A stretch of 64,000 bases of DNA from G965276675 sp965276675 (GTDB taxonomy: Bacteria; Acidobacteriota; Terriglobia; Terriglobales; Acidobacteriaceae), in the NCBI GenBank assembly GCA_965276675.1, contig OZ255624.1:434001-498000 (forward strand), in the 5' to 3' direction. Shown here one piece after another: positions 35,862 to 45,572 of this stretch. Position 1 is the first letter of the stretch. Each line of letters begins with the position of its first letter. The notes below the pieces were generated by a model. That model searched no databases, was not told the DNA's origin, and saw only the letters and a program-made list of their open reading frames with translations. The translations under genes were made by a program, and so were the position numbers.

Positions 35862-37736
35862 TTACTGGACGGCAAAGATGGCGAGAGAGCGTGGGGGGAG
35901 GTGCACAGCTACCTGCTCGTCGGCCACGTCGTAAACACCGGCATCATTAGCACCGGCATCACAGAGTAATGTCCTAAGGTGGTGCGCTCCGGACAGCTCC
36001 GTGTGCTTGAGATTCAGCGCGAGGTTTGCGGGGGAATCGGAGTTGTTGACAGCCACCAGCAATCTTTCGGAAGCAGCGGTGCGGGCGAAGACAAACGCGC
36101 TATCAGTGGTGAGGATCTCCTGCTGCTCTCTCCCGGTGAGCGCTGGATGCACATGCCGGAGCTGCAGAAGGCTGGCAACCCAGTCGTGCATGCTCGCTTG
36201 CTCTGGGCTACGGCCACTGGCGGTAAATGCGTTGTGTGCGTCGTTCGGGAAGCCTCCCGGGAAGTCGCGCCGGTTGTCGGGGTCCTCGCCGCCCTCCATT
36301 GCGATTTCGTCTCCGGAGTAGATCTGGGGCATACCCCGCAGGGTGGCGAGAAGCCCAAAAGCAAGCTTCAGCTCGGCTGCAGTCGCACCGGGCTCGGAGA
36401 GGAAGCGCGTGTTGTCGTGGTTACCTTCAAAGGGCACGAGACGCTCGGGGTGCGGGTAGAGTGCGTCCTGGCGGAGGGTCTTCGCCAGCCGCGTCATGGG
36501 CTCGCCATGGATCAGCGTGGCACGCAGGGCGAAGTAGACCGGGAAATCAAAGGGAGTGTCCAGCCCCGTATCGATACCAGCATGGCTCTGACCACCGGCG
36601 AAGTAGGAGACGATCGTGGGATCTTCGTTGTAGACCTCGCCCACCGTCGTAAGCTGCGGGTAAAGCGAGTGCAACTGCGCATGAAAATCCCGCCAGAAGG
36701 GCCGGCCGACGTAGGGAAAGGTATCAAGGCGAAGGCCGTCCAGGCCTGCGGATTCAATCCACCACTCGGCGTTTTGAATAAGATAAGTACTGACCAGAGG
36801 ATTTTCCTGATTTAGGTCGGGAAGAAGATTTGCAAACCAACCATAGAGTGGCGGAATGCGATCGCGCTCCGTGCCGTGCGGATCGACGATCGAGGAGAAG
36901 TCTCCGTTGGCCTTGATATGCTGGGCCGCAGTGCCGTGGAACCAATCCGGCGTTGGTTCGTCGGCTACCCAGGGGTGCTTTGGCCCCACATGATTTGGCA
37001 CAGTGTCGAGCACGAGTTTCATGCCCCTGGCATGGAGCGCATCGGAGAGGTGCTGAAAGTCAGCCAGCGTGCCGAGATGAGGGTCGACGGCATACATATC
37101 CGTAGCGCTGTAACCGTGATAGGTTTCGCCCTTGTGATTGGCACTGTTGTCGTAGACGGGCGTGACCCAGACGGCAGTTACGCCGAGCTGCTGCAGGTAG
37201 TCGAGGTGCTGCTCGATGCCCCTCAGATCGCCGCCATGGTATGCGCGCGCAGCCGAGCGATCGTAAGTTCCGGGTTCGCTGGCTGGAGGGTCGTTGCCGC
37301 GGTCTCCATCAGCAAATCGGTCAGGCATGATCAGGTAGAGCACGTCGGCCGGGGAAAAGCCGGCGAAGCCGGAGTCAGCGGGCCGGCGCCGGTTAAGAAC
37401 GAAGGGATGGTTCGTCTCTCCCGCTGCGGTATGAACGCGAATGTTCACAACCTGCTGTGGCGCGTGGGTGATGTCGAGCCAGAGAAAGGTCCAGTGCCCG
37501 TTCGGCGAAATCTGCTGGCGGATGATGGTCACGTTTTTCCCGGCGATGCTGAAGGTAGCATGCTCCAGTCCCTCACCTCGCAGCAGCAGCATGGGATTCG
37601 GCATGCCTGCCCACCAGTTCGGTGGATCGATTTTGGATACGACCGGGGCTGGAGCTGGAGCCGCGGGCTGGGCGCGAGCGCCCGGGCAGAGCGCCATGAG
37701 CGCGACAAGAGCGAGAGAGATGCAGAGCGAGCGCAT
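35862..37736 (-). CDS. Exported GH13 alpha-glucan hydrolase (cyclomaltodextrinase/neopullulanase-like)
   Basis: 624 residues with a Sec signal peptide (MRSLCISLALVALMALCPGARA). Residues about 30-115 form the N-terminal beta-sandwich of periplasmic cyclomaltodextrinases; the GH13 barrel follows. Catalytic residues are visible: nucleophile Asp338 in GLRLDTFPY, acid/base Glu367 in TVGEVYN, and Asp441 in EGNHDNTRF. DTVPNHVG and the C-terminal beta domain are present. Acts on maltodextrins, cyclodextrins or pullulan in the periplasm. Downstream of a TonB-dependent receptor on the same strand (228-base gap), suggesting joint uptake and breakdown of alpha-glucan, though the receptor's substrate is not proven. 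Confidence 0.9.
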   Translation of the reverse strand: MRSLCISLALVALMALCPGARAQPAAPAPAPVVSKIDPPNWWAGMPNPMLLLRGEGLEHATFSIAGKNVTIIRQQISPNGHWTFLWLDITHAPQQVVNIRVHTAAGETNHPFVLNRRRPADSGFAGFSPADVLYLIMPDRFADGDRGNDPPASEPGTYDRSAARAYHGGDLRGIEQHLDYLQQLGVTAVWVTPVYDNSANHKGETYHGYSATDMYAVDPHLGTLADFQHLSDALHARGMKLVLDTVPNHVGPKHPWVADEPTPDWFHGTAAQHIKANGDFSSIVDPHGTERDRIPPLYGWFANLLPDLNQENPLVSTYLIQNAEWWIESAGLDGLRLDTFPYVGRPFWRDFHAQLHSLYPQLTTVGEVYNEDPTIVSYFAGGQSHAGIDTGLDTPFDFPVYFALRATLIHGEPMTRLAKTLRQDALYPHPERLVPFEGNHDNTRFLSEPGATAAELKLAFGLLATLRGMPQIYSGDEIAMEGGEDPDNRRDFPGGFPNDAHNAFTASGRSPEQASMHDWVASLLQLRHVHPALTGREQQEILTTDSAFVFARTAASERLLVAVNNSDSPANLALNLKHTELSGAHHLRTLLCDAGANDAGVYDVADEQVAVHLPPRSLAIFAVQ

Positions 37737-37840
37737 AGGGGAAGCTGGGGATAGAAGAGAAACGCCGCAGCGCTAAAGGTTCCACTGCGGCGTTCTGGCG
37801 AGAGTGCGTTAATGTGGTGAGCCGTTCATTCGTCGCATGG

Positions 37841-37919
37841 TTGTCATCTTGAGCGTAACCGAAGGTGAAGTCGAAAAGCCTGCCCTGAGCGTAGCCGAAG
37901 GGATCTGCTTCATCTTGCA
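37841..37919. repeat. Interspersed intergenic repeat with internal direct copies
   Basis: Between the receptor and GH13 genes, GAGCGTAACCGAAGG (about 37851-37865) recurs as GAGCGTAGCCGAAGG (about 37887-37901), preceded by TGTCATCTT and CTGCC. Related wording occurs before gyrA (61.79 kb: TCATCCTGAGCG and GCCGAAGGACCTGC). I recognise such elements as abundant in Acidobacteriota intergenic regions; their role is unknown. Frames across it give repetitive peptides such as FGYAQ and are not genes. Confidence 0.6.
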
Positions 37920-37964
37920 TTGAAGTTCGGCGCGAAGCGCCGCTCAATCTAATGCCCCACCGCA

Positions 37965-40900
37965 TTAGAAGGTAAAACGCACGGCCAGTTGCAGCTGACG
38001 CTCGGAGTTCTGCCGGACGCCGTTGATTTTGCCCGCATTCGGGTTGGTCAGGTCGCCAAGAGGATTGGTGAAGGCCGGTGTGTTGGTCAGGTTAAACGCC
38101 TCACCGCGGAGTTCCGTGTGCACGCGCTCTGTAATGGCGATGTCCTTAAAGATGGACAGATCGAGATCGACGAAGCCCGGACCGTAAAGCGAGTTGCGTC
38201 CAACACTGCCCTGAGCCGCTGCAGCAGGCCGCGAGTAAACCGCCCGGTCGAACCACGTGCCGCTAATGCTATGCGGCTGCGCGAGTCTGCCCGTCTGAAC
38301 CGGACGCTGGGAGAAGTTGCCACCGTAGTCGGGATACTGCACGGTGAAGGGCTGGCCGCTCTGCAGCTGAACCAGCGAGTTAATCTGCCAGCCACCCGCG
38401 ATCAGATCGAGTCCATGATTCCAACTGCTGCCAAACATCCTGCCACGGCCAAACGGAAGCTCGTACAGGTTGCTGAAGGAGAAGACGTGGCGCTGGTCAA
38501 TCGCCGAGTTGCCGTAATTCAGCGTGTGCCGGTTGACGATCAGCGAATTGGGAGTAAAGAAGCCAAACAGGCCGTCAGAGTCATCCAGTGTATGCGAGAA
38601 GGTATAGGAAGCGGTCGAGGTCAGGCCATGTGCGAAGCGATGGTTGAACTGCGTCTGCAGGCTGTTGTAGTTTGCGACGCCGTCATACAGGTCGTAGTTC
38701 ACCTGGCCCAGGTTGGGAAATGGCTTGGCGCCCCCGCCCAGCTGGACGGAGTTGTAGTTATAGGCAGTGGTCAGGTGCCGGACCACGTTGCCGACGTATC
38801 CTAGTGTGAAGACGCTGTTCGCGCCCACCTGCTGTTGGAACTGCAGGTTGAACTGCTGCACTGTCGGGTTCTTGTTATCGCGGTTGGTAGCGACGATGTT
38901 AATCCCGGCAGGTGGCAGATTCGGATTGAAGTTGGGAAAGCCCGGCGCGGGCAGAGCGCCGGTTGCGACTGCGTTGTTGTTGTTTGTCAGCGGGCCCTGT
39001 CCGCTCAGGGTGACGCGATAACCGTTGCCGGCCTGGTAGCCCACGCTGCCACCAAACGGCACCTGTTGACCAAACTGGTTGTCAATGCCGCCGCGGTCAA
39101 GGAAGTAAAAGATCCCGTAGCCGCCACGCAAGACGGACTTGCCATTGCCGCCGAGGTCGTAGGCAAAGCCTATACGCGGAGCTACATCGTGATAGTCGTT
39201 GTTGATCAGCGAGCGCGGCACGCCGTTCACGCCGGCCAGGTCGATGACGCCGGTGATCGGATCAAGTGCGGATTGCCGGTTATGCTGCTCGGTGGGATAG
39301 GTGAAGATATCGTAACGGAAGCCCAGGTTCAGCGTGAGCCGGCGTGTGGCCTGCCAGTTGTCTTCCCCGTAAGCGCCAATCTCGTAGTTCTGTGTACCAA
39401 AAAAGCCGGTCTGCGCGCCAATGCTGTAGGTGTCAGTGAAGCCGACCAGTAGCTCAGAGACGTTGTAACCCGTAAAGTCGCCGCCACTCAGCTGGAAGTA
39501 GCCCTTGCCCGCGATCGGCCGGAAAAAGGCGACATTGCGACGGATGCCGCTCGCGCCGAATTTGAAGTTGTGCACTCCATGGGTGTAGGCGACAGAGTCG
39601 GTGATCTCGTAGGTGTTTTCCGGGACTGCGTAGGTGCCGTAGTCGCCGGTATATTCCAGCTGATTGCTGTAGCCGCCAATCAGCGCGCCGCCCCCCAGCT
39701 GAGGAGTGCGATTCGCGTTGGCAATGCCAAGATTCGCGGATATCGGGAGATTGCTGAAGACCGGAACGTTGGTCAGCGTGTACCGGTTGTAGCCGATGCG
39801 AAACTCGTTGATCACAGCCGGCGTGAAGGTATGGTCGTAACCCACCGCAATGCCGCGCCCATGAACGTTGTTCGAACCAGAGGCAAAGCCGGCCGGCAGA
39901 TTCGGGAACTCCGAGGTACGGGTGAACTGGCTGTTATCGTAGGCAAACCGGGCAAAGAACAGGTCTTTGCTGGTTGCGTTCCAGTCGGCGCGGACATCGA
40001 AGGTATTGAAGTGGCGCACGTCGCGGCGGATCGTCTGGTAGTTGTTCTCCGTCCCGTTTTGTGTTCCGGGCACATTGGGCAGCGGATAGGCGCTAAGGTA
40101 CTTCACGGCAGCCGCGTTCAGCCGGGCCGTAGGAATGACGTTCCCGGCGAAGGGCGCGCAGGTCAGCGGGTCATAAATCGCGCCCGTGACCACATTCTTG
40201 TCGGTGACATTGGGGCATTGGGACGGCGGATTGGTGGTGTTCGCCTGGCCCAGCAGCTGGCTGAAATCTCCCTGCCGCATCAGCGAGGTGGGAACCGCCA
40301 ACAGCTGCGCGTTCTGCGGCTGGTTTTCGCGATCGCCCTGGTAGTCACCGAACAGAAAAAGCTTGTCGCGGAAGATAGGAAAGCCCACCGAACCGCCAAA
40401 CTGGTTGCGTTTGAAAGGAAGCGCCTTGGCCGCCGGAGCGCCCAGGAAGCTGTAATTCGGGTTAGCGTCAAAGGCGCTGCTGCGGGCGAACTCAAACGCC
40501 GATCCGTGGATCTGGTTGGTGCCGGATTTGATCGACGACTGGATGATGGCGCCGCCTGCCCGGCCATACTCGGCCGGCGCGGTGCTGGTGTTTACGCGGA
40601 ACTCCTGCGTCCCTTCGATATTCGGGAAGAAGTCGAGCGTATTCACCAATGATTCGTTGTTATCGATGCCATCGAGCAGAAAGTTGTTCGCCTGCGGGCG
40701 CAGTCCATTGTTGGACAACGATCCACCGCCCGACGACGAGTTGCGGAAGGTCTCCGCATCGCCACCCACACCGTTGGCCCCGTTGTTGCTGTAGGGCCCG
40801 CGCGTTACGCCCGGGGTAAGCAGAGCAAGCTGGGTAAAGTTGCGGCCGTTCAGCGGGAGCTCCGTTACCTGCCGTCCCTGGATCACCTCGCCAGTGGACG

Positions 40901-41321
40901 AGCTGGCCGTCTCCACCAGCGGCGCCGCGTCTGTCACGGTCACGGTTGTGGTTGCCGCGCCGGGCTGCAGCTTGAAGGCAAGCGTCTGCGCCTGGCTGAC
41001 GTCCAGCGTAAAATCCTGCACCTGCGCGCTGAACCCCGTGTCTGTGACCCTGGCCTCGTAATTGCCGCGAGGCAGCGCCGGAACAGCGAAGTTGCCGCTG
41101 CCATCTGAAGTAACCGTGATGAGGGCATTTGTATCGCGATTTGTGACTGTCACGGTTGCGCCGGGTATCGCGGCGCCGCTTGTATCCGTCACTGAGCCTT
41201 GAATCCGCGCAGCATCGGTTTGCGCGTGAACGGAATAAAGGGAAGCGAGCGCGCAAAAGAGAGCCAAGCCTAACGCTCGTCTCGTGCCTCTGCGTAAACA
41301 TTGCGTTGCTACCTGCAGCAT
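37965..41321 (-). CDS. Oar-like TonB-dependent receptor
   Basis: 1118 residues from the ATG at 41321, which follows AGAGAGG and begins a signal peptide (LGLALFCALASLYSVHAQ); the frame opens further upstream without such features. Residues about 30-110 are a carboxypeptidase-regulatory-like domain (QGSVTDTSGAAIPGATVTVTN), followed by a plug (VIQGRQVTELPLNGRNFTQL) and a large outer-membrane barrel ending in an aromatic strand (LQLAVRFTF). This architecture is greatly expanded in Acidobacteriota. Probably imports oligosaccharides; the neighbouring GH13 gene suggests alpha-glucans. Confidence 0.92.
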   Translation of the reverse strand: MLQVATQCLRRGTRRALGLALFCALASLYSVHAQTDAARIQGSVTDTSGAAIPGATVTVTNRDTNALITVTSDGSGNFAVPALPRGNYEARVTDTGFSAQVQDFTLDVSQAQTLAFKLQPGAATTTVTVTDAAPLVETASSSTGEVIQGRQVTELPLNGRNFTQLALLTPGVTRGPYSNNGANGVGGDAETFRNSSSGGGSLSNNGLRPQANNFLLDGIDNNESLVNTLDFFPNIEGTQEFRVNTSTAPAEYGRAGGAIIQSSIKSGTNQIHGSAFEFARSSAFDANPNYSFLGAPAAKALPFKRNQFGGSVGFPIFRDKLFLFGDYQGDRENQPQNAQLLAVPTSLMRQGDFSQLLGQANTTNPPSQCPNVTDKNVVTGAIYDPLTCAPFAGNVIPTARLNAAAVKYLSAYPLPNVPGTQNGTENNYQTIRRDVRHFNTFDVRADWNATSKDLFFARFAYDNSQFTRTSEFPNLPAGFASGSNNVHGRGIAVGYDHTFTPAVINEFRIGYNRYTLTNVPVFSNLPISANLGIANANRTPQLGGGALIGGYSNQLEYTGDYGTYAVPENTYEITDSVAYTHGVHNFKFGASGIRRNVAFFRPIAGKGYFQLSGGDFTGYNVSELLVGFTDTYSIGAQTGFFGTQNYEIGAYGEDNWQATRRLTLNLGFRYDIFTYPTEQHNRQSALDPITGVIDLAGVNGVPRSLINNDYHDVAPRIGFAYDLGGNGKSVLRGGYGIFYFLDRGGIDNQFGQQVPFGGSVGYQAGNGYRVTLSGQGPLTNNNNAVATGALPAPGFPNFNPNLPPAGINIVATNRDNKNPTVQQFNLQFQQQVGANSVFTLGYVGNVVRHLTTAYNYNSVQLGGGAKPFPNLGQVNYDLYDGVANYNSLQTQFNHRFAHGLTSTASYTFSHTLDDSDGLFGFFTPNSLIVNRHTLNYGNSAIDQRHVFSFSNLYELPFGRGRMFGSSWNHGLDLIAGGWQINSLVQLQSGQPFTVQYPDYGGNFSQRPVQTGRLAQPHSISGTWFDRAVYSRPAAAAQGSVGRNSLYGPGFVDLDLSIFKDIAITERVHTELRGEAFNLTNTPAFTNPLGDLTNPNAGKINGVRQNSERQLQLAVRFTF

Positions 41322-41658
41322 AAAAGCCTCTCTGAAAAGGAGTACCGGCCTCGCTTTCTTAACTTCCACAAGGCCTTTAAACGAATTGGACAACACTGAA
41401 TTCTATACATAAAGAGATCGTTTCTTGACCATGGAGCGAACAGGCCGTCTCTCCTCAGTAATCATGGTGTGCTCCGAAGATCACGGAGAACAAACGGATA
41501 TTACCGGCTGACTCAGCTCGGTAATGCTGGCCAATTCGCTGGGGGATCCCGTCTGCGGTCCGGGCGAATCAACGGAAAAAGCAGCCACCGTGAACTGGAT
41601 GCTGTTTACGGCCGCGCCGCCGCTGGTCGTCAGCTGCGCTCCATACAAGGCAAGCACT
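41322..41658. other. 337-base spacer upstream of the TonB-dependent receptor
   Basis: The first ~90 bases are AT-rich and must carry the receptor promoter on the minus strand (a TATAGAAT stretch near 41401-41408 is the best -10 candidate). The remainder is GC-rich. An open minus-strand frame of about 58 codons exists there but has no ribosome-binding site or recognisable product, so no gene is called. Confidence 0.35.
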
Positions 41659-42864
41659 TTAGAAGGCAGGGTTCGCCAGGGCGGCGATGGAGAGGCACGC
41701 CTGCAGCGCGACGGTCGCGATGACGGCGATCAGGAAGATGCGGCGGTGACGGGTTTCGAGTGCGTCGGCAAAGACGCCGGCGATAAAGGTGAACAGGAAC
41801 GGAAACGCCCAGAACCAGGGTTCGCCGACGCTGCCGGTCGTGAGCAGACCTAGCAGAATGAGCGCGACCAGCAGCGGGGCGGTGTTGCCGAAGTACCAGG
41901 AGCGCCGGACGGAGAGGTAAAGGACAACGGCGGCTGAGGCCGCGATGGTGAGGCCGGCGTTCGGCAGGGAGAGAAGCGCGTGGCGAGCCGGGGCATAGCT
42001 CAGGGCGAGCCGGGCCGCGCCGCTGCGGAAGTAATAGCTCAAGGCATCTGGGCGAAAGCCATAGCTGGCGAAAAGAAGGGCGAATGCGCCCAGAATACTG
42101 GCGAGGAGGATAAGAGGGATGGCCGTCCGGCGGCGTTCGGCCAGGTAGACCATGAAGAGGGCTGCGAGCGGCACCACAATGAGAACCGCTGCCGAGTGAG
42201 AGGCCGCCACAATACCGAAGCCCCCGGCCAGGAGCACAATGCGCGGACGCCACTTGCGGGGCGGTCCCTGGAGCGCATGTGCCACACCCATCGCCGTATA
42301 GACCGCGGCAAAGAAGCCAAGCGCGGTCAGGATCTCAGAGTTGGGTGAGGTGGCGGCCCGCACGGCAGCCGGAGAGACGCAGTAGAAGGCGAGCGCGATA
42401 AAGCCGCCAGCATTGCCGAAAAGCCGCCGCGTGACCCACCAGAGAGCGCCGGCCAGCACAAAGGCAGCAAAGATGAATGGCAGGCGAAGCAGGAGACGTA
42501 CATAGCTGAGCTCATGGCGCATCTCCCAGGTGGAGGTATCGCGGCTCTGGCGGAGGAGGATGCGTTCGATGCTGAGCGGCAGGCCGGCCAGCCGATAGGT
42601 GAGCGTGCCGTCGTGGATGTTGCCGCAAGTGGTGAAGTAGCCGGCGATGGGCGAGGGACGTTCCCACATCTCGCGGCCACAGCGGGCGAACTGGTAGTCG
42701 GCGCCCGTGAGCGGGGCACGCGCGCTGACCCAGAAACATTGCAGGAGGAAAAAGAAAATCAGCAGGGCGGCAAACTGCTGCGGACGATCGAAGCGGAACC
42801 TGCGGACGCGCGCCGGGGCCTCCGTGCGGCTGATCTCGTCTGTCTGGGCGATGGATTCGGTCAC
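41659..42864 (-). CDS. Multi-spanning membrane protein, glycosyltransferase-C-like
   Basis: 401 residues with about ten hydrophobic helices. The first periplasmic loop (RAPLTGADYQFARCGREMWERPSP) and the large helical remainder resemble dolichol/undecaprenyl-dependent GT-C enzymes, but the acidic catalytic motif is not convincing. Helices include FAALLIFFFLLQCFWVSA near the N-terminus and FLIAVIATVALQACLSIAALA at the end. Function not assigned. Neighbours (receptor gene, mobile-like repeat, murQ) do not clarify it. Confidence 0.65.
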   Translation of the reverse strand: MTESIAQTDEISRTEAPARVRRFRFDRPQQFAALLIFFFLLQCFWVSARAPLTGADYQFARCGREMWERPSPIAGYFTTCGNIHDGTLTYRLAGLPLSIERILLRQSRDTSTWEMRHELSYVRLLLRLPFIFAAFVLAGALWWVTRRLFGNAGGFIALAFYCVSPAAVRAATSPNSEILTALGFFAAVYTAMGVAHALQGPPRKWRPRIVLLAGGFGIVAASHSAAVLIVVPLAALFMVYLAERRRTAIPLILLASILGAFALLFASYGFRPDALSYYFRSGAARLALSYAPARHALLSLPNAGLTIAASAAVVLYLSVRRSWYFGNTAPLLVALILLGLLTTGSVGEPWFWAFPFLFTFIAGVFADALETRHRRIFLIAVIATVALQACLSIAALANPAF

Positions 42865-42882
42865 GGCTCAGTGTATCGGGAC

Positions 42883-42998
42883 TAGAGCATTTCTCCTGAT
42901 GCTGTGATGTGACTGACTTCAATTTCCAGCAGCTTCGCTTGACGGAAAAGCTGCGCCGAGTTTCGCTCCCGCTCTACACCTGCAGGAGAAATGCTCTA
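42883..42998. repeat. 116-bp element with perfect 16-bp terminal inverted repeats
   Basis: TAGAGCATTTCTCCTG at 42883-42898 is repeated as its exact reverse complement at 42983-42998. Inside, CAGCTT and AAGCTG flank a second, smaller hairpin. The element begins and ends with TA, contains no reading frame and lies in the gap between the membrane-protein gene and murQ. This is the structure of a MITE or REP-type element moved in trans. Confidence 0.7.
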
Positions 42999-43074
42999 AC
43001 CGCTTAGGCACACGCGGAACTGGCCGTCCAGGCATAGGCGCCTTCGGCGCAAGACCCAGCGTGGCTTATGTGAG

Positions 43075-43995
43075 TCAGGGAGAGGTTTCGCCCAGCGCGC
43101 GGCGGAGATTGCCGTCGTGTGCGGCCAGGCAGGATTCTGCTGCTTCTCTGGGCAGGCCGAGCCGGTGCATCACGACAGCGACTTTAACCGAGCCGGCCTC
43201 CTTGAGCAGGTCTGCGGCTGGGGCGGCTCCGAGGCCAGTAATCGCGCCGACGATGCGGCCTGAGCGGTCGGCGAGTTTGTCGTTGGTCGGCTGCACGTTG
43301 ACCATCAGGTTGCTGTAGACCAAGCCCATGCGGACCATGGCGCCGGTGGTGAGCATGTTCAGAACGAGTTTGGTGGCAGTGCCAGCCCGCATGCGCGTGG
43401 AGCCGGTGATAACCTCCGGACCGACTGCTGGCGTGATGGCGATATCGGCAGACTGTGCCACGGGAGCGCCGGGCACGCAGCTAAGGCCGACGGTGGTGGC
43501 GCCGACGGACTGGGCAAACGCCAGGCCGCCCAGCACGTAGGGGGTGCGACCGCTGGCGGCGATGCCGACCAGCAGATCCTTCGCCCCAAAGCCGCGCAGC
43601 TTCAGATCGTCGCGCCCAAGGTCGGCGGAGTCTTCAGCGCCTTCGACGGCGTGACGTAATGCGCGGTCACCGCCAGCGATGATTCCCTGCACCAGATCCG
43701 GCGGCACGTTGAAGGTGGGCGGGCACTCGGAGGCATCCAGCACACCCAGCCGTCCGGAGGTGCCGGCGCCGGCGTAGAAGAGCCGGCCGCCTGCGCTAAG
43801 CCGGTCGACGATGGCATCCACGGCGCATGCGATGTTGGGGATCTCGCGCGCGACCGCGGCGGCAATTTCTGCATCGGCAGCATTGATAACCTGTAACAAC
43901 TCGACCGTCGGAAGCTGGTCGATGCCTTCGCTCGCAGGGTTGCGAGTCTCGGTCAGCAAGGCGCCGAGCGGCGGGTTGGGTGTGGGATCGGGCAT
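43075..43995 (-). CDS. murQ: N-acetylmuramic acid 6-phosphate etherase
   Basis: 306 residues from the ATG at 43995 (MPDPTPNPPLGALLTETRNP). Cleaves the lactyl ether of MurNAc-6-P to GlcNAc-6-P in cell-wall recycling. SIS-fold motifs: RLFYAGAGTSGRLGVLDASECPPTF, LVGIAASGRTPYVLGG, and ITGSTRMRAGTATKLVLNML. The frame extends to a GTG at 44064, but the shorter product has the family's size and N-terminus. No murein permease or MurNAc kinase gene is adjacent. Confidence 0.94.
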   Translation of the reverse strand: MPDPTPNPPLGALLTETRNPASEGIDQLPTVELLQVINAADAEIAAAVAREIPNIACAVDAIVDRLSAGGRLFYAGAGTSGRLGVLDASECPPTFNVPPDLVQGIIAGGDRALRHAVEGAEDSADLGRDDLKLRGFGAKDLLVGIAASGRTPYVLGGLAFAQSVGATTVGLSCVPGAPVAQSADIAITPAVGPEVITGSTRMRAGTATKLVLNMLTTGAMVRMGLVYSNLMVNVQPTNDKLADRSGRIVGAITGLGAAPAADLLKEAGSVKVAVVMHRLGLPREAAESCLAAHDGNLRRALGETSP

Positions 43996-44217
43996 GGGAC
44001 AGGCTGATGGTATCGCAGAGCGAGGCGCGGATGATGGCAGGGCGCAGATTGCTGCGGGCTGCACGCAGCCTGGTCCTCTTTCTTTAGTTTGGGATCAACG
44101 CTTGAACTCGCTAGGTAAGATGATATAGACACAAACGGCTGCAAATCCCGGCTGTAATCTCTGTGGCATTCATGCGTCTTAATATCAAGCGGTTTCGTGC
44201 AATCTCCAGGAGATTCT

Positions 44218-44907
44218 ATGTTCAGTTCAGGTGCGGCACGCAGCATAATCTTCATCGTCCTGATCGCCCTCGCTTTCTATATCGGGATTGGAGGGAGAGC
44301 AGCTACCAAGAAGCCCATACCCGCTCCCGCGAACGACGCCGCGCTCGCGCAAACGCCCGGCAAACAGACAGCCGTCTTTGCTGGTGGCTGCTTCTGGGGT
44401 ACGCAAGCCGTCTTTGAGCGCATAAAGGGCGTGCTGGCCACGACAGCCGGCTATGCGGGCGGTTCCGCAGATACCGCAACCTATGGCCAAGTTACGCAAG
44501 AAAATACCGGGCATGCCGAGTCGGTGCGCGTTACGTACGACCCATCGAAGATTACCTATGGACAACTTCTGCGGATATTCTTCTCGGTGGTTCACGATCC
44601 GACACAACTGAACCGCCAAGGACCGGATGTAGGTTCGTCCTACCGATCGGCTATCTTCTACGCGAACGAAGAACAGCGGAAGGCTAGTGTGGACTACATC
44701 GCGCAACTGAACGCCGCGAAGGTGTTTCCGAAACCGATCGTGACACAGGTTGTGCCCTTGAAAGGCTTTTATGATGCCGAGGCTTACCACCAAGACTACG
44801 CGCTCAAAAATCCCGAGAATCCGTACATCCAGGTCTGTGATCGCCCAAAAATCGAAGCACTCAAACAGGAGTTTCCTGAACTCTTCAAAGAATACAAGGG
44901 TAAGTGA
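44218..44907 (+). CDS. msrA: Exported or membrane-anchored methionine-(S)-S-oxide reductase MsrA
   Basis: 229 residues from the ATG at 44218, preceded by AGGAGA. An N-terminal hydrophobic segment (SIIFIVLIALAFYIGIG) acts as signal anchor or signal peptide; the MsrA domain starts around residue 50 with TAVFAGGCFWGTQAVFERIKGV (catalytic Cys in GCFWG), then AGYAGG, GHAESVRVTYDP and YHQDYALKNP. Reduces Met-S-sulfoxide in envelope proteins. The cytosolic R-specific partner MsrB is encoded separately at 12.5 kb. Confidence 0.93.
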   Translation: MFSSGAARSIIFIVLIALAFYIGIGGRAATKKPIPAPANDAALAQTPGKQTAVFAGGCFWGTQAVFERIKGVLATTAGYAGGSADTATYGQVTQENTGHAESVRVTYDPSKITYGQLLRIFFSVVHDPTQLNRQGPDVGSSYRSAIFYANEEQRKASVDYIAQLNAAKVFPKPIVTQVVPLKGFYDAEAYHQDYALKNPENPYIQVCDRPKIEALKQEFPELFKEYKGK

Positions 44908-45239
44908 AGTATGGGACACGCTTCATGCTGAGCTCTGGCTTCACCATTTAGCTCCATGAAACGATCCGCAGCGAAGCATCCGCTGAAATTGCCTATCCCC
45001 CAGCGGGCAGTTTTCGCGGAAACCGCAGCTTGGCGTCCTTTATCCACGAGGCCAATCTCCAAAATTCAATGCCCCGTACCGGCCATTGTTGCGCCGCGCC
45101 TGTGGCCCTTACACAAGGGGGAATCTGACTTTGTACCCCTTCTGCAGCTTTCCCACCTTGACGCACCGCAGCCCTCGGAGTGTTCTTTTAGTAACGCGCC
45201 AAAACTTTTGTGACCGCGATGCGAAAGGACTGTACCGCA
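44908..45239. other. 332-base region without an identified gene
   Basis: A plus-strand frame at 44956-45213 begins with ATG but has no ribosome-binding site, no recognisable product and an irregular composition (LPIPQRAVFAETAAWRPLS). I see no RNA gene, clear terminator or repeat. Confidence 0.35.
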
Positions 45240-45572
45240 ATGATTCCTCCTCAAACCGTTTCGCCCGAGAAGTACATCGTGGCCTTTGTCATCCAGGGAG
45301 ATGACGTTTTCAAAATCACTGCCGACAGCATTATCGAGACGCCAGCGACGCCGGGCGGCCCTTCGTTTGACGGCGTGGGCAAGCTGAAAGCGGCAGCGGC
45401 GCTGCTGAACCTGGCCAATCAGCACAGTGAGCTGCCGGAGCAGCTGCGGCAGATGGCGCGCGAGATGGTGAGCGAGGGCATGCGCCTGCTGGCCCGCTCG
45501 AGCATAGGCGGCCGGGGCGTAGGCGCGACCCCCCTGGCAGCGCCGGTGACCAGCGAAGCTAAAATCGCGTAG
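45240..45572 (+). CDS. Hypothetical protein (about 110 aa)
   Basis: From the ATG at 45240 (AAAGGA ten bases upstream). Soluble: PEKYIVAFVIQGDDVFKITADSIIETPATPGG, then a helical part KLKAAAALLNLANQHSELPEQLRQMAREMVSEGMRLL. Earlier starts at 45210 (GTG) and 45219 (ATG) are possible. No family recognised. It lies 184 bases upstream of the pseudokinase-SPOR gene on the same strand. Confidence 0.6.
   Translation: MIPPQTVSPEKYIVAFVIQGDDVFKITADSIIETPATPGGPSFDGVGKLKAAAALLNLANQHSELPEQLRQMAREMVSEGMRLLARSSIGGRGVGATPLAAPVTSEAKIA

Noticed and set aside
37573..37965. 130-codon minus-strand frame near the GH13 start
   Set aside because: Consists of repeat translation (FGYAQ twice) running into the GH13 signal-peptide region in another frame.
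39570..40652. 360-codon plus-strand frame opposite the TonB-dependent receptor
   Set aside because: Antisense shadow of the receptor barrel.
44956..45213. 85-codon plus-strand frame after msrA
   Set aside because: No ribosome-binding site and no coding character.
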